From positions 26,728,792 through 26,792,791 of the forward strand of contig OY726572.1 of NCBI GenBank assembly GCA_963383645.1: a DNA stretch of 64,000 bases, in the 5' to 3' direction. The notes below the pieces were generated by a model. That model worked only from the letters and a program-made list of their open reading frames with translations, was not told the DNA's origin and ran no database searches. Origin of the DNA: Muscardinus avellanarius. Its lineage: Eukaryota > Chordata > Mammalia > Rodentia > Gliridae. Numbering within the stretch: position 1 is the stretch's first letter; each line of letters opens with the position of its first letter. This document shows positions 34,240 to 45,290 of this stretch, piece after piece. Made by a program: the position numbers and the translations under genes.

Positions 34240-34467
34240 GCAGAAGAAATCCTTAGGCAAGAGTTGGAGAAGAAAGAAACACCGAGTTTATACTGCTTGC
34301 TTGGAGATGTCCTTCGTGACCACTCCTGCTATGACAAGGCCTGGGAGTTGTCCCGGCACCGCAGTGCGCGGGCCCAGCGCTCCAAAGCCCTCCTTCACCT
34401 TCGAAACAAGGAGTTTCAGGAATGTGTGGAGTGCTTTGAACGCTCAGTGAAGATCAACCCCATGCAG
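34240..34467 (+). CDS. TTC27: TTC27 internal exon with TPR motif (76 codons)
   Basis: The exon begins [19 protein letters not shown] and ends VKINPMQ. The acceptor is ttgttgtttctag (34238-34239) and the donor CAG|gtgaga (34468). Phase 0, 228 bp. Residues 13-40 of the exon ([21 protein letters not shown]...) look like a TPR with LG at positions 7-8. Residues 43-76 form a second 34-residue TPR ([12 protein letters not shown]...) with F at repeat position 24 and P at 32. TPRs are protein-protein interaction repeats. The first internal ATG lies at 34264, but this is not a start; the exon is internal. Confidence 0.96.
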
Positions 34468-34567
34468 GTGAGACAGTCGTGAAACACGCCTGCTATCGGT
34501 GCTTGCGTGTTCCTTTGGGTTGGGTTCTCACAAAATGAGTCCCACTTTCTCACCTAATGACTGATGA

Positions 34568-34592
34568 CAAGCGTGTGCCACCATGCCCGGCT
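34568..34592 (-). mobile_element. Tiny SINE 5'-end fragment
   Basis: Only acaagcgtgtgccaccatgcccggct, the first 25 bases of the 7SL half, remains. Confidence 0.7.
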
Positions 34593-35165
34593 AAAATTAT
34601 ACTATTTTGAGCAGCTGTGCTAGGAAAGAAATGAGAATCAAAACTGGAGATAGTGTAGACTCTGTACGTCATTACTGAGGTCAGTAGTGAAGGAAAACCT
34701 TTTTATCAAGAGGCTAACATATATGATAGATTGTTGATAATTTAAGGAAAAATATGTATATCTACATGCACACAAATAAATCTAAATACTAAAAAAAATT
34801 TTTTTAAGGTTTGAAAAACTAGTACACAAAGGATCTGAATCTTTACGTGACATGATAAAGTCACAGGAGAAGACCTGAGTTTAAGGAGAAGAAGATTCAC
34901 TTCATTTTATATTTTATGATATTCAGTTGATAAAATTATTTCATTATCAGAAATAGGCATTTTTTGCCAAATTTTATTTATAACTGCATTTCAGCAGAGT
35001 CACACATAAGAGTCAGGCATAACTCCTGACAAACATGCACACTGACTTAATATAATTCTAGTTGAAATATTACTTTATAATTAGCTACTACTCATGATTA
35101 CTGAGTACTTCCTATGAGCCAGGTCCCTCTTCCAGCATTCTGCCAGTAAATCCAGATAATCTGGC
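34593..35165. other. Intron with MIR-like end
   Basis: No gene seen. About 35085-35165 (gattactgagtacttcctatgagccagg) resembles the MIR core. Confidence 0.5.
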
Positions 35166-35169
35166 TTCA

Positions 35170-35845
35170 GAGCACTTTTTTTTTTAAATTGTGGTAAAAC
35201 AAAACAACAATCCAGATGGCATATAACTGACCTTTTTTGGTGGTGCTAGGAATTGAAACCAGAGGCATTCTATCTCCATGCTCTATCTCCTCTCCTAGTT
35301 TACTTTTTCTCTGGAAACAGGGTCTCCCTAAGTTGCTGAAGCTGCCTTTGAGCCTGTGATCCCCCTGCCTCAGCCTCCCACGTGCTGGGTTTTCAGGTAT
35401 GTGCCACCATGACCAGCCAGTTTCCCATCTTAAGCCCTTCTAGATTTACAGTTCAGTGGTGACAAGTACATTCATATTGTCGGGCAATGAATCTCCAGAG
35501 CCTTTTCAGCTTAAAACAGAAACTCTGTGCCCGCTAAACAACAATTCCTCGTTCCCCCTCCTTCCAGCCCTGGCAACCACCACTTATTGTCTCATTTTTA
35601 GGAATTTACTCTCTATATACCTCATAAAAGCAAAATCTGGAAGTGTTTGTTTTTGATGACTGGCTTTTTCACACCATGGTGTCCTCCAGGCTCATCCGTG
35701 TTGCAGCATGGTAGCACCTCCTTCCTTTTTAAGACTGCCTACTGTTCCATGTGAATGTGCTGAGCATTGTTTATCCACTCACCTGGTAGATGTGTGACTA
35801 TTCTGAACAGTGCTGCCATGAACGCAGGGTGCGAAGTGCTCTTTC
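35170..35845 (-). mobile_element. Old L1 3' part split by a SINE
   Basis: 35170-35231 (ttgtggtaaaacaaaacaaca) and 35420-35845 (cagttcagtggtgacaagtacattc ... gaactattc-like) follow the old mammalian L1 3' region. The SINE at 35232-35418 interrupts it. Confidence 0.68.
35232..35418 (-). mobile_element. B1-dID-type SINE, older, inside old L1
   Basis: ggtgctaggaattgaaaccag, tctggaaacagggtctccct, and a 7SL half ending gtgccaccatgaccagcc. Confidence 0.87.
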
Positions 35846-35847
35846 CT

Positions 35848-36064
35848 AGCCAGGCGTGGTGGCACACGCTTGTAATCCCAGCATATGGGAGGCTGAGACT
35901 GGAGGATCGCGGTTCGCAGACAGCCTCAGCTACTTAGGGAGGCCCTCTGCAACTCAGTGAAACCCTCTTTCAAAATAAAGAATAAAGAATAGGGTAGGGG
36001 TTTAGCTTGGAGGTTGAATGCCTTTGGGTTCCATCCCCAGACCTGCCAAAAAAAAAAAAAAAAG
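35848..36064 (+). mobile_element. B1-dID-type SINE, older
   Basis: gccaggcgtggtggcacacg to gttccatccccagacctgcc plus an A tail. Confidence 0.92.
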
Positions 36065-36184
36065 GAGAAAAAGAAGGAGAAAAAGGAGAAGAGCTCATTT
36101 TCTTTTTCTTTCTTTTTTTTTTTATTTAAATCAGGGTAGACTCAGGAAATGTCTTTGCATCAAAACATTCAGAAGTGCTTTGTT

Positions 36185-36408
36185 GTTGCTATTGTTCTTA
36201 TTGTACTGGGGATGGAACCCAGGAGCCTTCTACCTCCAGGCCATACCCTCAGACCTATTTTGTATTTTATTTGGAAATAGGGTCTCACTAAGTTGCTGAG
36301 AGCCTCGCTGAGTTGCTGAGGCTGGCTTGGAACCTGTGATCCTCTTTTCTCAGTCTCCCAAGCACTGGGATTATAAGTGAGCACTACCACGTCTGGCAGA
36401 AGTGCCTT
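36185..36408 (-). mobile_element. Intermediate SINE
   Basis: ggggatggaacccaggagcc, atttggaaatagggtctcact and a 7SL half ending taccacgtctggc. Imperfect flanks cagaagtgc.tt. Confidence 0.88.
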
Positions 36409-36409
36409 C

Positions 36410-36497
36410 TATTTTTTTTGCTGTGCTGGGGCTCAAACCCAGGGCCTCATACATGTGAGGCAAGAGCTGTACCTGTACCTCTCAGCTACATCCCAGA
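36410..36497 (-). mobile_element. Monomeric ID-type SINE
   Basis: The reverse complement reads as a full tRNA(Ala)-derived ID body with the anticodon-arm region present (gctcttgcctcacatgtatg) and B-box-like gggtttgagcccc. This differs from the internally deleted tRNA halves around it. Confidence 0.75.
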
Positions 36498-36575
36498 GTG
36501 CATTTGGTGTGACAGCTTGAGCTCATTGCTTGCTTTTCTCCCTCTAAGTAGTGAATATAATTAGAACCTTCTAAA

Positions 36576-36836
36576 CCAGGTGGCTAGGCCGGGCGTGGTG
36601 GCGCACACTTATAATCCCCGCGCTTGGGAGGCTAAGACAGGAGGATCACACAGGTTCAAAGCCAGCCTCAGCTACTTAGTGAGGCTCTCAGCAACTTAGT
36701 GAGACCCTGTTTCCAAATAAAATATAAAATAGGTCTGGGAGTATAGCCTGGAGGTAGAAAAAGCCCCTGGGTTCCACCCCCAGTACCACCAAACAAACAA
36801 ACAAACAAACAAACAAAAAAAACAGGTGGCCAGTAA
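36576..36836 (+). mobile_element. Intermediate SINE with target-site duplication
   Basis: Flanks accaggtggc / aacaggtggc. The body gccgggcgtggtggcgcaca ... gggttccacccccagtaccacc has a (AAAC)n tail. Confidence 0.9.
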
Positions 36837-36852
36837 AAAGCCAGGAGAAGAG

Positions 36853-37071
36853 GAAGCCGGGCATGGTGGTGCACACTTGTAATCCCAGCGCTTGGGAGGC
36901 TGAGACAGGAGGACTGCACAGGTTCAAAGGCAGCCTCAGCTACTAAGTGAGGAGCTCTACAACTTAGTGAGACTCTGGTTCAAAATAAAGAATGCAAAAT
37001 GGGACTAGGGGTGTAGCTCAGAGATACAATGCCTCTGGGTTCAATCCCCAGTACTGAAGAAAAAAAAAAAA
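36853..37071 (+). mobile_element. B1-dID-type SINE, older
   Basis: gccgggcatggtggtgcaca to gttcaatccccagtactg plus an A tail. Confidence 0.92.
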
Positions 37072-37184
37072 AGCCTAGAGAAGAGAGTAGGGTGGGTTTA
37101 AGTACAGATATCAGCAGGAACTCATTTGATAGCAAGCATGCTTAAATTATACTTGGGAGATGGTGTTTGTTGACAGCTTGCTCT

Positions 37185-37385
37185 AACTCAGTGTTCTCAA
37201 CTGGGGATAATTTTGTTTCCCCAGAGGGATTTTGACAACTCTGGGGACATTATTGGTTTTTACAATGTGGAGGTGGGTGTGTATGCTACTGGTTACTAAT
37301 GAGTCAGGACCAGGAATGCTACTAAACGTCCCATAATGCATAGAACCCCCTCTTTCCTCATCAGTAGTCCCATGGTCGAAAGCCA
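37185..37385 (+). mobile_element. hAT-type DNA transposon remnant, tentative
   Basis: gttctcaactggggataattttg, ccccagagggattttgacaact, gctactaaacgtcccataatgca follow a common mammalian non-autonomous hAT (MER-type) consensus as I recall it; the exact family is uncertain. Confidence 0.5.
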
Positions 37386-38630
37386 TGCATGTTAAGGCAA
37401 CAGAGGGATTAGTGAATAGGTCAGTTTCACAGTGAGAGGAAATAGGGCAGTTAGAGTGGGGATGCTAAATTGGATCCAGTTTGTGAAATGTCTTAAATGT
37501 GAGGCTCAACTCTCTGACTTTTTCTTTGTAGTAGGGAGCCACTGAAGGGTAGCCATTTTGAATGCAGGAATGGCGCATGTAGGGAGGTAATTCAGGAATT
37601 AATGGAATGTTGTCAAGAGTTGGGAGACTGTGGTCATAGTCTAGTTTTAGCCATGATAGCAACAGTGTGGGAGGGAGACGCGGAAGGAAGGATGACGTGA
37701 AGGAAGTTCAAGGGAGGACTCAAGGGCCTGATTACTTCAGTATGTAATTCAGCGCTGATTAGATAGACCAAGAAATGACAGCTGCTCCAAGCAGAGTCAC
37801 AGTGCAAATGGATGCTATGTGAGTATGTTTTGCAGTCTGTCTTATGGATGGGATCCAGGCAGGCTGGAGGCCATGCTGAAGTACACGGTCATTTGATGCT
37901 ACAGTTGAACAGACTTCTGCAAGATAGACTTAACACGTAGACTTAACCTGTGATCTGCGTGTAACTTGTCTCTGAAAAAGGAGCATTTCTCTTTGCCATG
38001 TTGTCTTCTTTAAGTCTCACTCTCATGGGAAAATAGAAAAACGGAGTTTAAGAAATTCCATCTTTTTTCCAGATATCTAAACAATTATGTTTAACAACAA
38101 AGTTTAGGCAATCTGAGAGAGAGATTCAAATGGCTTTGATATAAAAACAATTTTATGTCAAGAGTGGGCTGCAAAACTAAATGTGTTGCTTATGGTGCCT
38201 TTGTTTGAGAACCAGAAGGCATGTACCGTTTCCATTTGTACTTTAAATTTGCTGTCATTGACCTACACCCATCAGTCTCATTTTCCCAAGCGACCTCTGA
38301 AACTATGAAAATTCAACTTTAGACATCTGGGGCTGTAGAGGTATTAGAAGCCAAAGAATGTGGGAGGGAGAGCCAGCCAAATATCTGAGGAAGGATTTTA
38401 TAGACATAGGACCAGAATTAAAACATAAATGCTATTCTTGGGTAGTTATTATTCCTAGTGCCCCTCATGTTTATGCAAAAAAACTAAAACAATTGCTTAG
38501 ATATCAAACTAGTGGGTGGATGAGTATTGGAAAAAGAAAATGTTACTTTCTGTCAATTTTTTATTCCAATCCAACACACAATTTTTCCTTTTCTTTTGTT
38601 AGTCCTTCCTCTTCTTTTAAAATTCATTTT
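37386..38630. other. Unique intron sequence
   Basis: No gene recognised. Weak old-repeat character near 37480-37600. Confidence 0.45.
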
Positions 38631-38631
38631 C

Positions 38632-38890
38632 CTAGCCATGTGTGGTGGTACGTGTCTATAATCCCAGCACTTGGGAGACAGTGACGGGAGTTTTGCAGGT
38701 CTGAAGACAACCTCAGCAAGTAGTGAGATTCTCAACAATCTAGCCAGACCTTGTTTCAAACTAAACAAAAAAGAAAAAAGAAGAAAAAAAAACTGGCCTG
38801 GGGTGTACCTCAGAGATTAAATGCCCCTGAGTTAATCCCCCAGTACCAAAACAAAAACAAAAACAAAACAAAAAAACAAAAAAAAAAACC
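38632..38890 (+). mobile_element. B1-dID-type SINE, older
   Basis: gccatgtgtggtggtacgtg through an unusually long A/G-rich linker to gttaatcccccagtacc and a (AAAAC)n tail. Confidence 0.87.
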
Positions 38891-38995
38891 CCAATAGTAA
38901 TAATAAAATTTATTTTTCCTAACTCTGTTCCTTGATCAACTGGCCACTCCCCTGTGTAGGGTCATATGGTATTGCTGGCAGTGTGCATACATTTA

Positions 38996-39245
38996 AAGAC
39001 ATGCATGGGAGCCGGGTGTGGTGATGCACACCTGTAATACAAGTACTTGGGAGTCTGAGACCGGAGGATCACAGGTTCAAGAACAGCCTTAGCAGACTCG
39101 TCAACCTAGTGAGAACCTGTTTCAAAATAAAAATAAAGCAAGGCTGGGGATATAGCTCTGAAGTAGAATGCTCCTAGGTTCAATCCCTAGTACCTATAAA
39201 TAAATAAGTAAACAAATAAACAAATAGATAATAAAGACATGCGTA
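38996..39245 (+). mobile_element. Older SINE with target-site duplication
   Basis: aaagacatgc flanks both sides (near 38996 and 39234). Body gccgggtgtggtgatgcaca ... gttcaatccctagtacc. Confidence 0.9.
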
Positions 39246-39962
39246 GGCATCTGTAGGAGTGTTGGGGAGATGAGCAGATGCTGTGGCTTGATGGGGCCAG
39301 GGGAAGCTTTGTGCTGGAGGGGAGGCAGGACCTGGGTTGAATGAGTGAGTAGAGTGCGTACATGTGCAGCAGGGGAGCTGGCTTCCTGTGGGAGTGGGGA
39401 AGTTTGAGGACAGGCTGGGATCTGAGCGCTCACAAGGGTCTGTGGCTGTCCCCAGTCTATGTCTGTTATCCTGGTAGCTGATCCAGGTTAGTGTTGACCT
39501 GGATTTTTTATTTTTGAATGAATTGCTCTTCTTCATAGTTACATAGAAAGAAGACAGAATGGGTTTCAAAGGCAGCTCCTTTGTTCTTCCATCTTCTGCC
39601 TTAGTTGCATCTAGTACTGTGCTCAGTCCATGTACGGCAGAGAGCTTCCACTTAGATTTGAAGGACAACAAGTCCTAGCCTGTCTTCCTCACCTCACCCC
39701 AACCTTTTTCAGATGCAAGTCAACCTTCCAAGGACAGCATGTAGGAAGCTCTGCTTGCTTCCAGTAGTTAAGGACAGCTGGCTTCTTCAGGTCTTCAGCA
39801 GTGTTGGGAGAAATACTTGAGCCAGCGTCTCTGTGAGCCCCTTAGAATGTCGTACAGGACCATTTGCATCATGCAGAGGCCTGTGAGATGCGTGGAGTTG
39901 TGTGACAGCCAGTTAGGATTAGTGTGAGTGTGGGGCCTTGTAGATAGATACATGAGGAAGTG
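39246..39962. other. Unique intron sequence
   Basis: No gene or clear repeat. Confidence 0.5.
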
Positions 39963-40103
39963 CTATGGTTTGGGTCTGCAACGCCCCTGAGAAGCTCCTG
40001 TGCTGAGGACTTGCCCCTGTGCAGCAGTGTCCAGCAGAGGCTTCTGGAAGTGACTGGGTCATAACCCCATCAGTGGATCAGTCCTTATGATGGATTAATA
40101 ATT

Positions 40104-40516
40104 TTTTTTTTTTGGTACTAGGGGTGAAACCCAGGGGCATTCTATTTCTGAGCTACACCTCCAGTCTTATTTAATTCTTTTATTTTGAAACAGGGTCTTG
40201 CTAAGTTGCTGAAGGCCTAAGTTTCTTTCTTTTTTTTTTGTTGGTACTGGGGTTTCTGGAAGCCCTTCTACCTCCGGGCTACACTCCCAGACCTATTTTT
40301 ATATATTTTTTATTTGGAAACAGGGTCTCTTAAGCCAGCGAGGCTGGCTCCGAACCAGAGCAATCCTCCTGTCTCTGCCTCCCAAGAGCTGGGATTATAA
40401 GCGTGCGCCACCACGCCCGGCTCTCACTAAGTTTCTAAGGCTGACTTTGAACCTGTGATCCTCCTGTCTCAGCCTTCCAAGTACTAGGATTACAGGCGAG
40501 TGCCCCCACCCCGACT
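40104..40516 (-). mobile_element. Older SINE split by a nested young SINE
   Basis: Outer parts are 40104-40218 and 40425-40516. The young copy (about 40219-40424, tactggggtttctggaagcc ... cacgcccggct) is flanked by ctaagtttct on both sides, a 10-bp duplication of the outer 7SL half. Confidence 0.9.
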
Positions 40517-40667
40517 TGGATTAATGATTTGAGTTGACAACTGGAAGGAGCTGGAAACTGTAGGCAATTGGGGCATAGTTGAGGAAGTAGGCCACCAGGG
40601 GCTTGCCCTTCTGAGCTGTATCTTGTCCCTGCCTCCCTCCCCCGCCTTCCTGCTTCTGTGAGCTCAG

Positions 40668-40686
40668 CCCCCCCCCCCCCCCCCCC
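40668..40686. repeat. C19 homopolymer
   Basis: Nineteen consecutive C within the MLT-type LTR. Confidence 0.97.
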
Positions 40687-40932
40687 GCCAGTGCCCTTCA
40701 ACCAGGTATTTCTGCCTTGGATTCAGCCCCACATGGTCTGAAACCAAAATAAGTCTTATTTCTGTCAGGTATTTTGGTCATAGCAACAAAAGTCTAACTA
40801 GCCCAGGAGGAGAAGGAAGAGTGGTCCTGCCATGAATGAAGCACATGGGGTTCTTCTACTGAAAGAGTTTTGCCATTCATGTATGGTCTGTATCTGCTCC
40901 TGTGTTTATGCTGTGTTACTAGTTACTAGGTA

Positions 40933-40933
<1 letters not shown>

Positions 40934-40988
<55 letters not shown>

Positions 40989-41188
40989 GGAGATTGAACC
41001 CAGGAGCATTCTACCTCAGAGCTATACCCCCAGTCCTATTTTATTTCATTTTATTTTTTATCTTGAAACAGGACGTCTCTACGTTGCGGAGGGTCTTGCT
41101 CAGTGGCTGAGGCTGGCTGCGAACCTGTGATCCTCCTTTCTCAGCCACCCAAGTACTGGGATTATAGGCATACACCACCACTGGCTGC
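40934..41188 (-). mobile_element. Older SINE with (GT)n tail
   Basis: (GT)n at 40934-40984, then gattgaacccaggagcattc and a 7SL half ending ataggcatacaccaccact. Confidence 0.9.
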
Positions 41189-41289
41189 TCGGTAACATTT
41201 CATAGTTTATAGTCAAGCCTTTTTGCAGCAATCATCTGTAAACATCCAACAAACAAATGAAGGACAGTTTTAGAGAATAACTAAAAACT

Positions 41290-41492
41290 CAGCCAGGCAT
41301 GGTGGTGGCACTTGCCTGTCATCCCTTACTGCTCAAGAGGGTTATAAGTTCCAGGCCAAATGGGTGACATGGATCATTTCTTAAAATAGTATAAAAAGGA
41401 CTGAGGTTATAGCTTTGGTGGCATAGTGCTTGGTTAGCATTTAGGAGGCCATGGGCTCAATCCTTAGTACAAAACAAACAAAAAAACCCCTA
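41290..41492 (+). mobile_element. Dimeric B1-ID SINE with undeleted tRNA half
   Basis: A diverged 7SL half (gccaggcatggtggtggcac) precedes a full-length ID body including the anticodon-arm region (ggcatagtgcttggttagca, ttaggaggccatgggctcaa). It may represent the ancestral form before the internal deletion. Confidence 0.75.
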
Positions 41493-41631
41493 AAAACCCC
41501 TATTGCACACAGTGTAGTTGAGATTTCATTTCTACCTCAAGGACCATAGAAATATCACTGGCCACATGAAAAGCAAAAAACAAAAACAAAACAAAAAAAA
41601 CCACCCAAAATACAAAACCCACAATTTCTTT

Positions 41632-41823
41632 CTTTCTTTTTTGGTGGTACTGGGGTTCCTGGAAACCCTTCTACCTCCAGGCTACACTCCTAACCTATTT
41701 TATACTTTTTTAAATTTGGAAACAGGGTCTCTTAAGCCAGCGAGGCTGGCTTTGAACCTGCGCGATCCTCCTGTCTCTGCTTTCCAAGCGCGGGGATTAC
41801 AAGCGTGCGCCACCACACCCACC
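41632..41823 (-). mobile_element. Young SINE
   Basis: tactggggttcctggaaacc, ggtctcttaagccagcgagg, gcgcgatcctcc, ending caccacacccacc. Confidence 0.92.
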
Positions 41824-41944
41824 TTAAAAACTACCATTTCTAAAGAAATATTACCATTTACATAAACACTTAGTTTTCTTTTCTTTCTTCTTCTTTTTTA
41901 ATGGTAGAAGGCCTTGTCCAAAGACGTGAATTGTCATGTCATAT

Positions 41945-42150
41945 TTTTTTTGTAGTGGTGGTGGGGTACTGGAGATTGAACTCAGGCATTCTACCTGCAA
42001 GCCACACCCCTAGTTCTTTTAGTTCGTACTTTGAAAGGTCTTGTTAAGTTCCCGAGGGTCTTGCTCAGTGGCTGAGGCTGGCCTCAAACCTTCCATCCTT
42101 CTCAGCCTCCCAAGTGCTGGTATTAAAGGCATGCTTCATGGTGCTCTGCT
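41945..42150 (-). mobile_element. B1-dID-type SINE, older
   Basis: ggagattgaactcaggcattc, diverged linker, and a 7SL half ending aggcatgcttcatggtgctc. Confidence 0.83.
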
Positions 42151-42501
42151 TCCTGCCATTCTTTAATGCTTGGCTTTTTAATCTAGAACAAATGAAAATG
42201 AGCAAAATTAGTTTATAAGATTAGTCAATACCAAATTTTTCTTGAGTGTGTGAAAGATGAGGTCATAGTTGCTAATGTACTAGATCTCTTAGCAGAAGTA
42301 CTCTTTGTAAACAGCTGAATTTGCCAGTTTTATATCAGTGATATCAAATGTTCCAAATAGAAAATTTATTGATTTATTTCTCATAATGGGTTGTTTTTTT
42401 TTAAGCTCAGTTAATGGATTCTAAATAAATCTCAGAAATTCAGACTATTATAGGGGGGATATCTGAAATTATTATAAATTGACCTAAATATTTAACATTA
42501 G
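42151..42501. other. Unique intron sequence
   Basis: AT-rich; nothing recognised. Confidence 0.5.
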
Positions 42502-42502
42502 A

Positions 42503-42710
42503 TGGGCGTGGTGACACACCCTTGTAATCCCAATACTTGGGAGGCTGAAACAAGAGGATCCTAGGTTCAAGGCCAGCCTCAGCTACTTAGTAGGCCCTCT
42601 GCAACTTACTGAGACCCTGTTTCAAAATAAAGAGTTATATATAGAGCTGGGGGTGTACTTAGGAGGTAGAATGCTTCTGGGTTCAATCTCAGATACTGCA
42701 AAGAAAAAAC
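42503..42710 (+). mobile_element. B1-dID-type SINE, older
   Basis: gatgggcgtggtgacacacc to gttcaatctcagatactgc. Confidence 0.9.
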
Positions 42711-42730
42711 AAAGTTAAACATTGAAGATA

Positions 42731-42945
42731 AAGCCGGGCGTGGTGGCACAGGCTTGTAATCCCAGCATTTGGGAGGCTAAGACAAAAGGACCACGATTCA
42801 CAGACAGCCTCAGCTACTTAGTGAGGCCCTTTGCAACTCAGTGAGACCCTGTTTCAAAATAAAAAATAAAAAATAGGGCTTTGGGTGTAGTTCAGAGGTA
42901 GACTGCCCCTATGTTCCATCAGTAGTACTGCAAAAACAAACAAAA
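42731..42945 (+). mobile_element. B1-dID-type SINE, older
   Basis: gccgggcgtggtggcacagg to gttccatcagtagtactgc with an A-rich tail. Confidence 0.9.
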
Positions 42946-43136
42946 AATATTAAAGATAAAATTATTTGCTTTAGTGATGGTAATGAAGAAATAAATGACA
43001 CAAAATAAGTAATTTTAATGAAGTTTTATTTTCTAGTAAGTAGTTATATTTTAAAAATGGTTTCTAATAGACTCATACGTCTTCTGATATGACAGAGCCA
43101 ATTTGTTGGTCAACAGTTGATTGATAATAAGTTTTT

Positions 43137-43338
43137 AAGCTGGGCGTGGTGGTGCACACTTGTAATCTCAATACTTGGGAGGCTGAGACAGGGGGATCTC
43201 GAGTTCATAGCCACTTGCAACTTAGAGAGACCCTGTTTCAAAATTTAAAAATATAATAGGACTAGGGGTGTAGCCCAGAGGTAGAATGGCTCTGTGTTCA
43301 CTTCTAGTACCACAAAAACAAACAACAACAAAAAATAT
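43137..43338 (+). mobile_element. B1-dID-type SINE, older
   Basis: gctgggcgtggtggtgcaca to gttcacttctagtaccac with an A-rich tail. Confidence 0.9.
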
Positions 43339-43355
43339 AATTTAAATTGTGCTTG

Positions 43356-43556
43356 AGCCAGGTATGGTGGCGCATACCTGTAATCCCAGTACTTGGGAGC
43401 TTGTGACAGGAAAATCTCAGGTTCAAGGCCAGTGTCAGTAACTTAGTAAGGCATTCAGCAATTTAGTGAAGCCCTGTTTAAAAAAAAGTAGGGCTTAGGG
43501 GTGGTTCTGAGGTAGAACGCCCTTGGGTTGAAATCTTCAGTGCCATCAAAAAATAA
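43356..43556 (+). mobile_element. B1-dID-type SINE, older
   Basis: gccaggtatggtggcgcata to gttgaaatcttcagtgcc. It follows the previous copy after only 17 bases. Confidence 0.87.
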
Positions 43557-44035
43557 AAGAAATTGCCCTATATACTTTCAGTGCTGCAGTTTGGACAGTA
43601 TGTCATGTGGTTGCGTAAACAAGCACTATCCAGGGCCTGCTGTGTGCCAGACACGGATGTGGGAGTCAGTTGGTCTGTGTCAACCTATCAGCAAAGGCAG
43701 AGAGTTTATGCTAGGAAGTGATATGGATAGAGCTAGTTTGTAAAGAGCCTTAAATGTCCAGCTTCAGGGTTATCTAACTCTTTGGATGTGGGAGTTTATT
43801 GTGGCTTTGAATTAAAGAGTGCTATGACTAAGGTGTATTATGGAAAGTTTAATAAGGAATGAATGTCAAGGGTGAAGATCTGTGACTTTAGCAGACCGTG
43901 AAAAAGAACAGGTCGAGGCTTTGTGACAAAGGAACATTTTCTGGGTGTACTCATTGGACTGGCAGGATTAAGGGAGGTCTTGGAAACAGAGAATGCCAAT
44001 TTTCTCAGTTGTATAGTTAAAACTGAAAATGGTTG
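43557..44035. other. Unique intron sequence
   Basis: No gene recognised; possibly old repeat near 43740-43870. Confidence 0.45.
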
Positions 44036-44262
44036 TTTTTTTGTTTGTTTGTTTGTTTATTTTTGCGGGTCTGGGGATGGAACCCAGAGGCATTCGACCT
44101 CCAAGCTACACCTCCTGCCCAATTTTTTTTATTCTTTATTTTGAAACAGGGTTTCACTGAGTTGCGGAGGGCCTCACTAAGTAGCTGAGGCTGTCCGCAA
44201 ATCACGAACCTCTGGTCTCAGCCTCCCGAATGGTGGGATTACAAGTGTGCGCCACCACGCTG
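44036..44262 (-). mobile_element. B1-dID-type SINE, older
   Basis: (GTTT)n tail, gtctggggatggaacccag, and a 7SL half ending gcgccaccacgctgggt. Confidence 0.9.
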
Positions 44263-44275
44263 GGTTGAAAAATGT

Positions 44276-44386
44276 TTTTTTTTTTTTTTTAAAGTATGTG
44301 TGTGTGGTGCTAGAGTTCAAACCCAGGGCCTCACACATACTAAGCACATGCTCTGTCTCTGGGCTTCATCCCCGGCACCAAAATGT
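44276..44386 (-). mobile_element. Monomeric ID-type SINE
   Basis: gttcaaacccagggcctcac and ctaagcacatgctctgtctc retain the anticodon-arm region; T-rich tail at left. Confidence 0.75.
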
Positions 44387-45019
44387 CTCTATCGATAGCC
44401 ATACAGAATTGAGGAAGGGAGAATACTCCTGCAGGGAAGGTGCTGTGGGTTTGGTGGCTGCACATGAGGGTTTGGTGGCTCTCTGCAAGGAGAGGTGGCA
44501 GATAGTGCCTTGGAGATAAAAGCCGAGTGCTGCTCCATGGCAGGGGCAGACCAAGCAGCAGAGGGGGCTCTCTGTGGGCTGAGTCAAAGCTGTGAAATAG
44601 AACGAGTTCTTCACAAGAGAACTGCGTCGGAAGAGAGCACCATGCAGTGTCCTAATCTCTGAGCATCTCCAGCACATGGAAGAAACAGAAAGATGGCACC
44701 AGTAAAATACGAATCAAACAGAATACACTGGAGTCTTGGCCAGTGCACAGGGCCAAGGAAAGGTTCACGGACACTAAAGGAAGAACAAGCATCGGGGAGT
44801 GATGTCGCATGTTAGTGACAAAGTTCGAAGGGGGCCATGAAGAGGTCATTGGTGTAGCTCACCAGTGACCTTCAAAAACAGGTATGGAGACGAGAGAGTA
44901 AGTGGGAAGTGAGGAACAGAGATGGCGTCTATGGACTCCATTCAGGAGCACACCAGGGTGACGAGCGGCCAGGGTAGAGTGTTGAGCCCAGTGTGGCCGA
45001 AGGGAAAGAAAGCCTTTGC
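44387..45019. other. Unique intron sequence
   Basis: No gene recognised. The 103-codon minus-strand frame (44366-44677) overlaps the ID SINE and has no recognised family. Confidence 0.5.
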
Positions 45020-45230
45020 AAATATCAGACACCTTGTCGGGCGTTGGTGGCGCACGCTTGTAATCCCAGTGCTTGGGAGGCAGAGACAGGAAGATCGCAC
45101 AGGTTCAAAGCCAGCCTCAGCTACTTAGGCTCTCAGCAACTTAGTGAGCCCCTGTTTCCTAGTAAAGTATAAAATAGGTCTGGGAGTGTAGCCTGGAGGT
45201 AGAAAAGCCCCTGGATTCCACTCCCAATAC

Positions 45231-45273
<43 letters not shown>

Positions 45274-45290
45274 CAAACTATCAGACACCT
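45020..45290 (+). mobile_element. Intermediate SINE with target-site duplication
   Basis: tatcagacacctt lies on both sides (near 45022 and 45279). Body gtcgggcgttggtggcgcac ... gattccactcccaatacc, with (CA)n at about 45235-45271. Confidence 0.92.

Larger units (their letters stand above)
39963..40805 (+). mobile_element. Old MaLR (MLT-type) LTR split by SINEs
   Basis: tgctatggtttgggtctgcaacgcccc at the left, gaagtgactgggtcataa and gatggattaat before the SINEs, and tgtcaggtattttggtcatagcaac-like sequence with aaagtctaacta at the right match the MLT1 LTR layout. Two nested SINEs (40104-40516) and a C19 tract interrupt it. No coding remnants. Confidence 0.68.
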
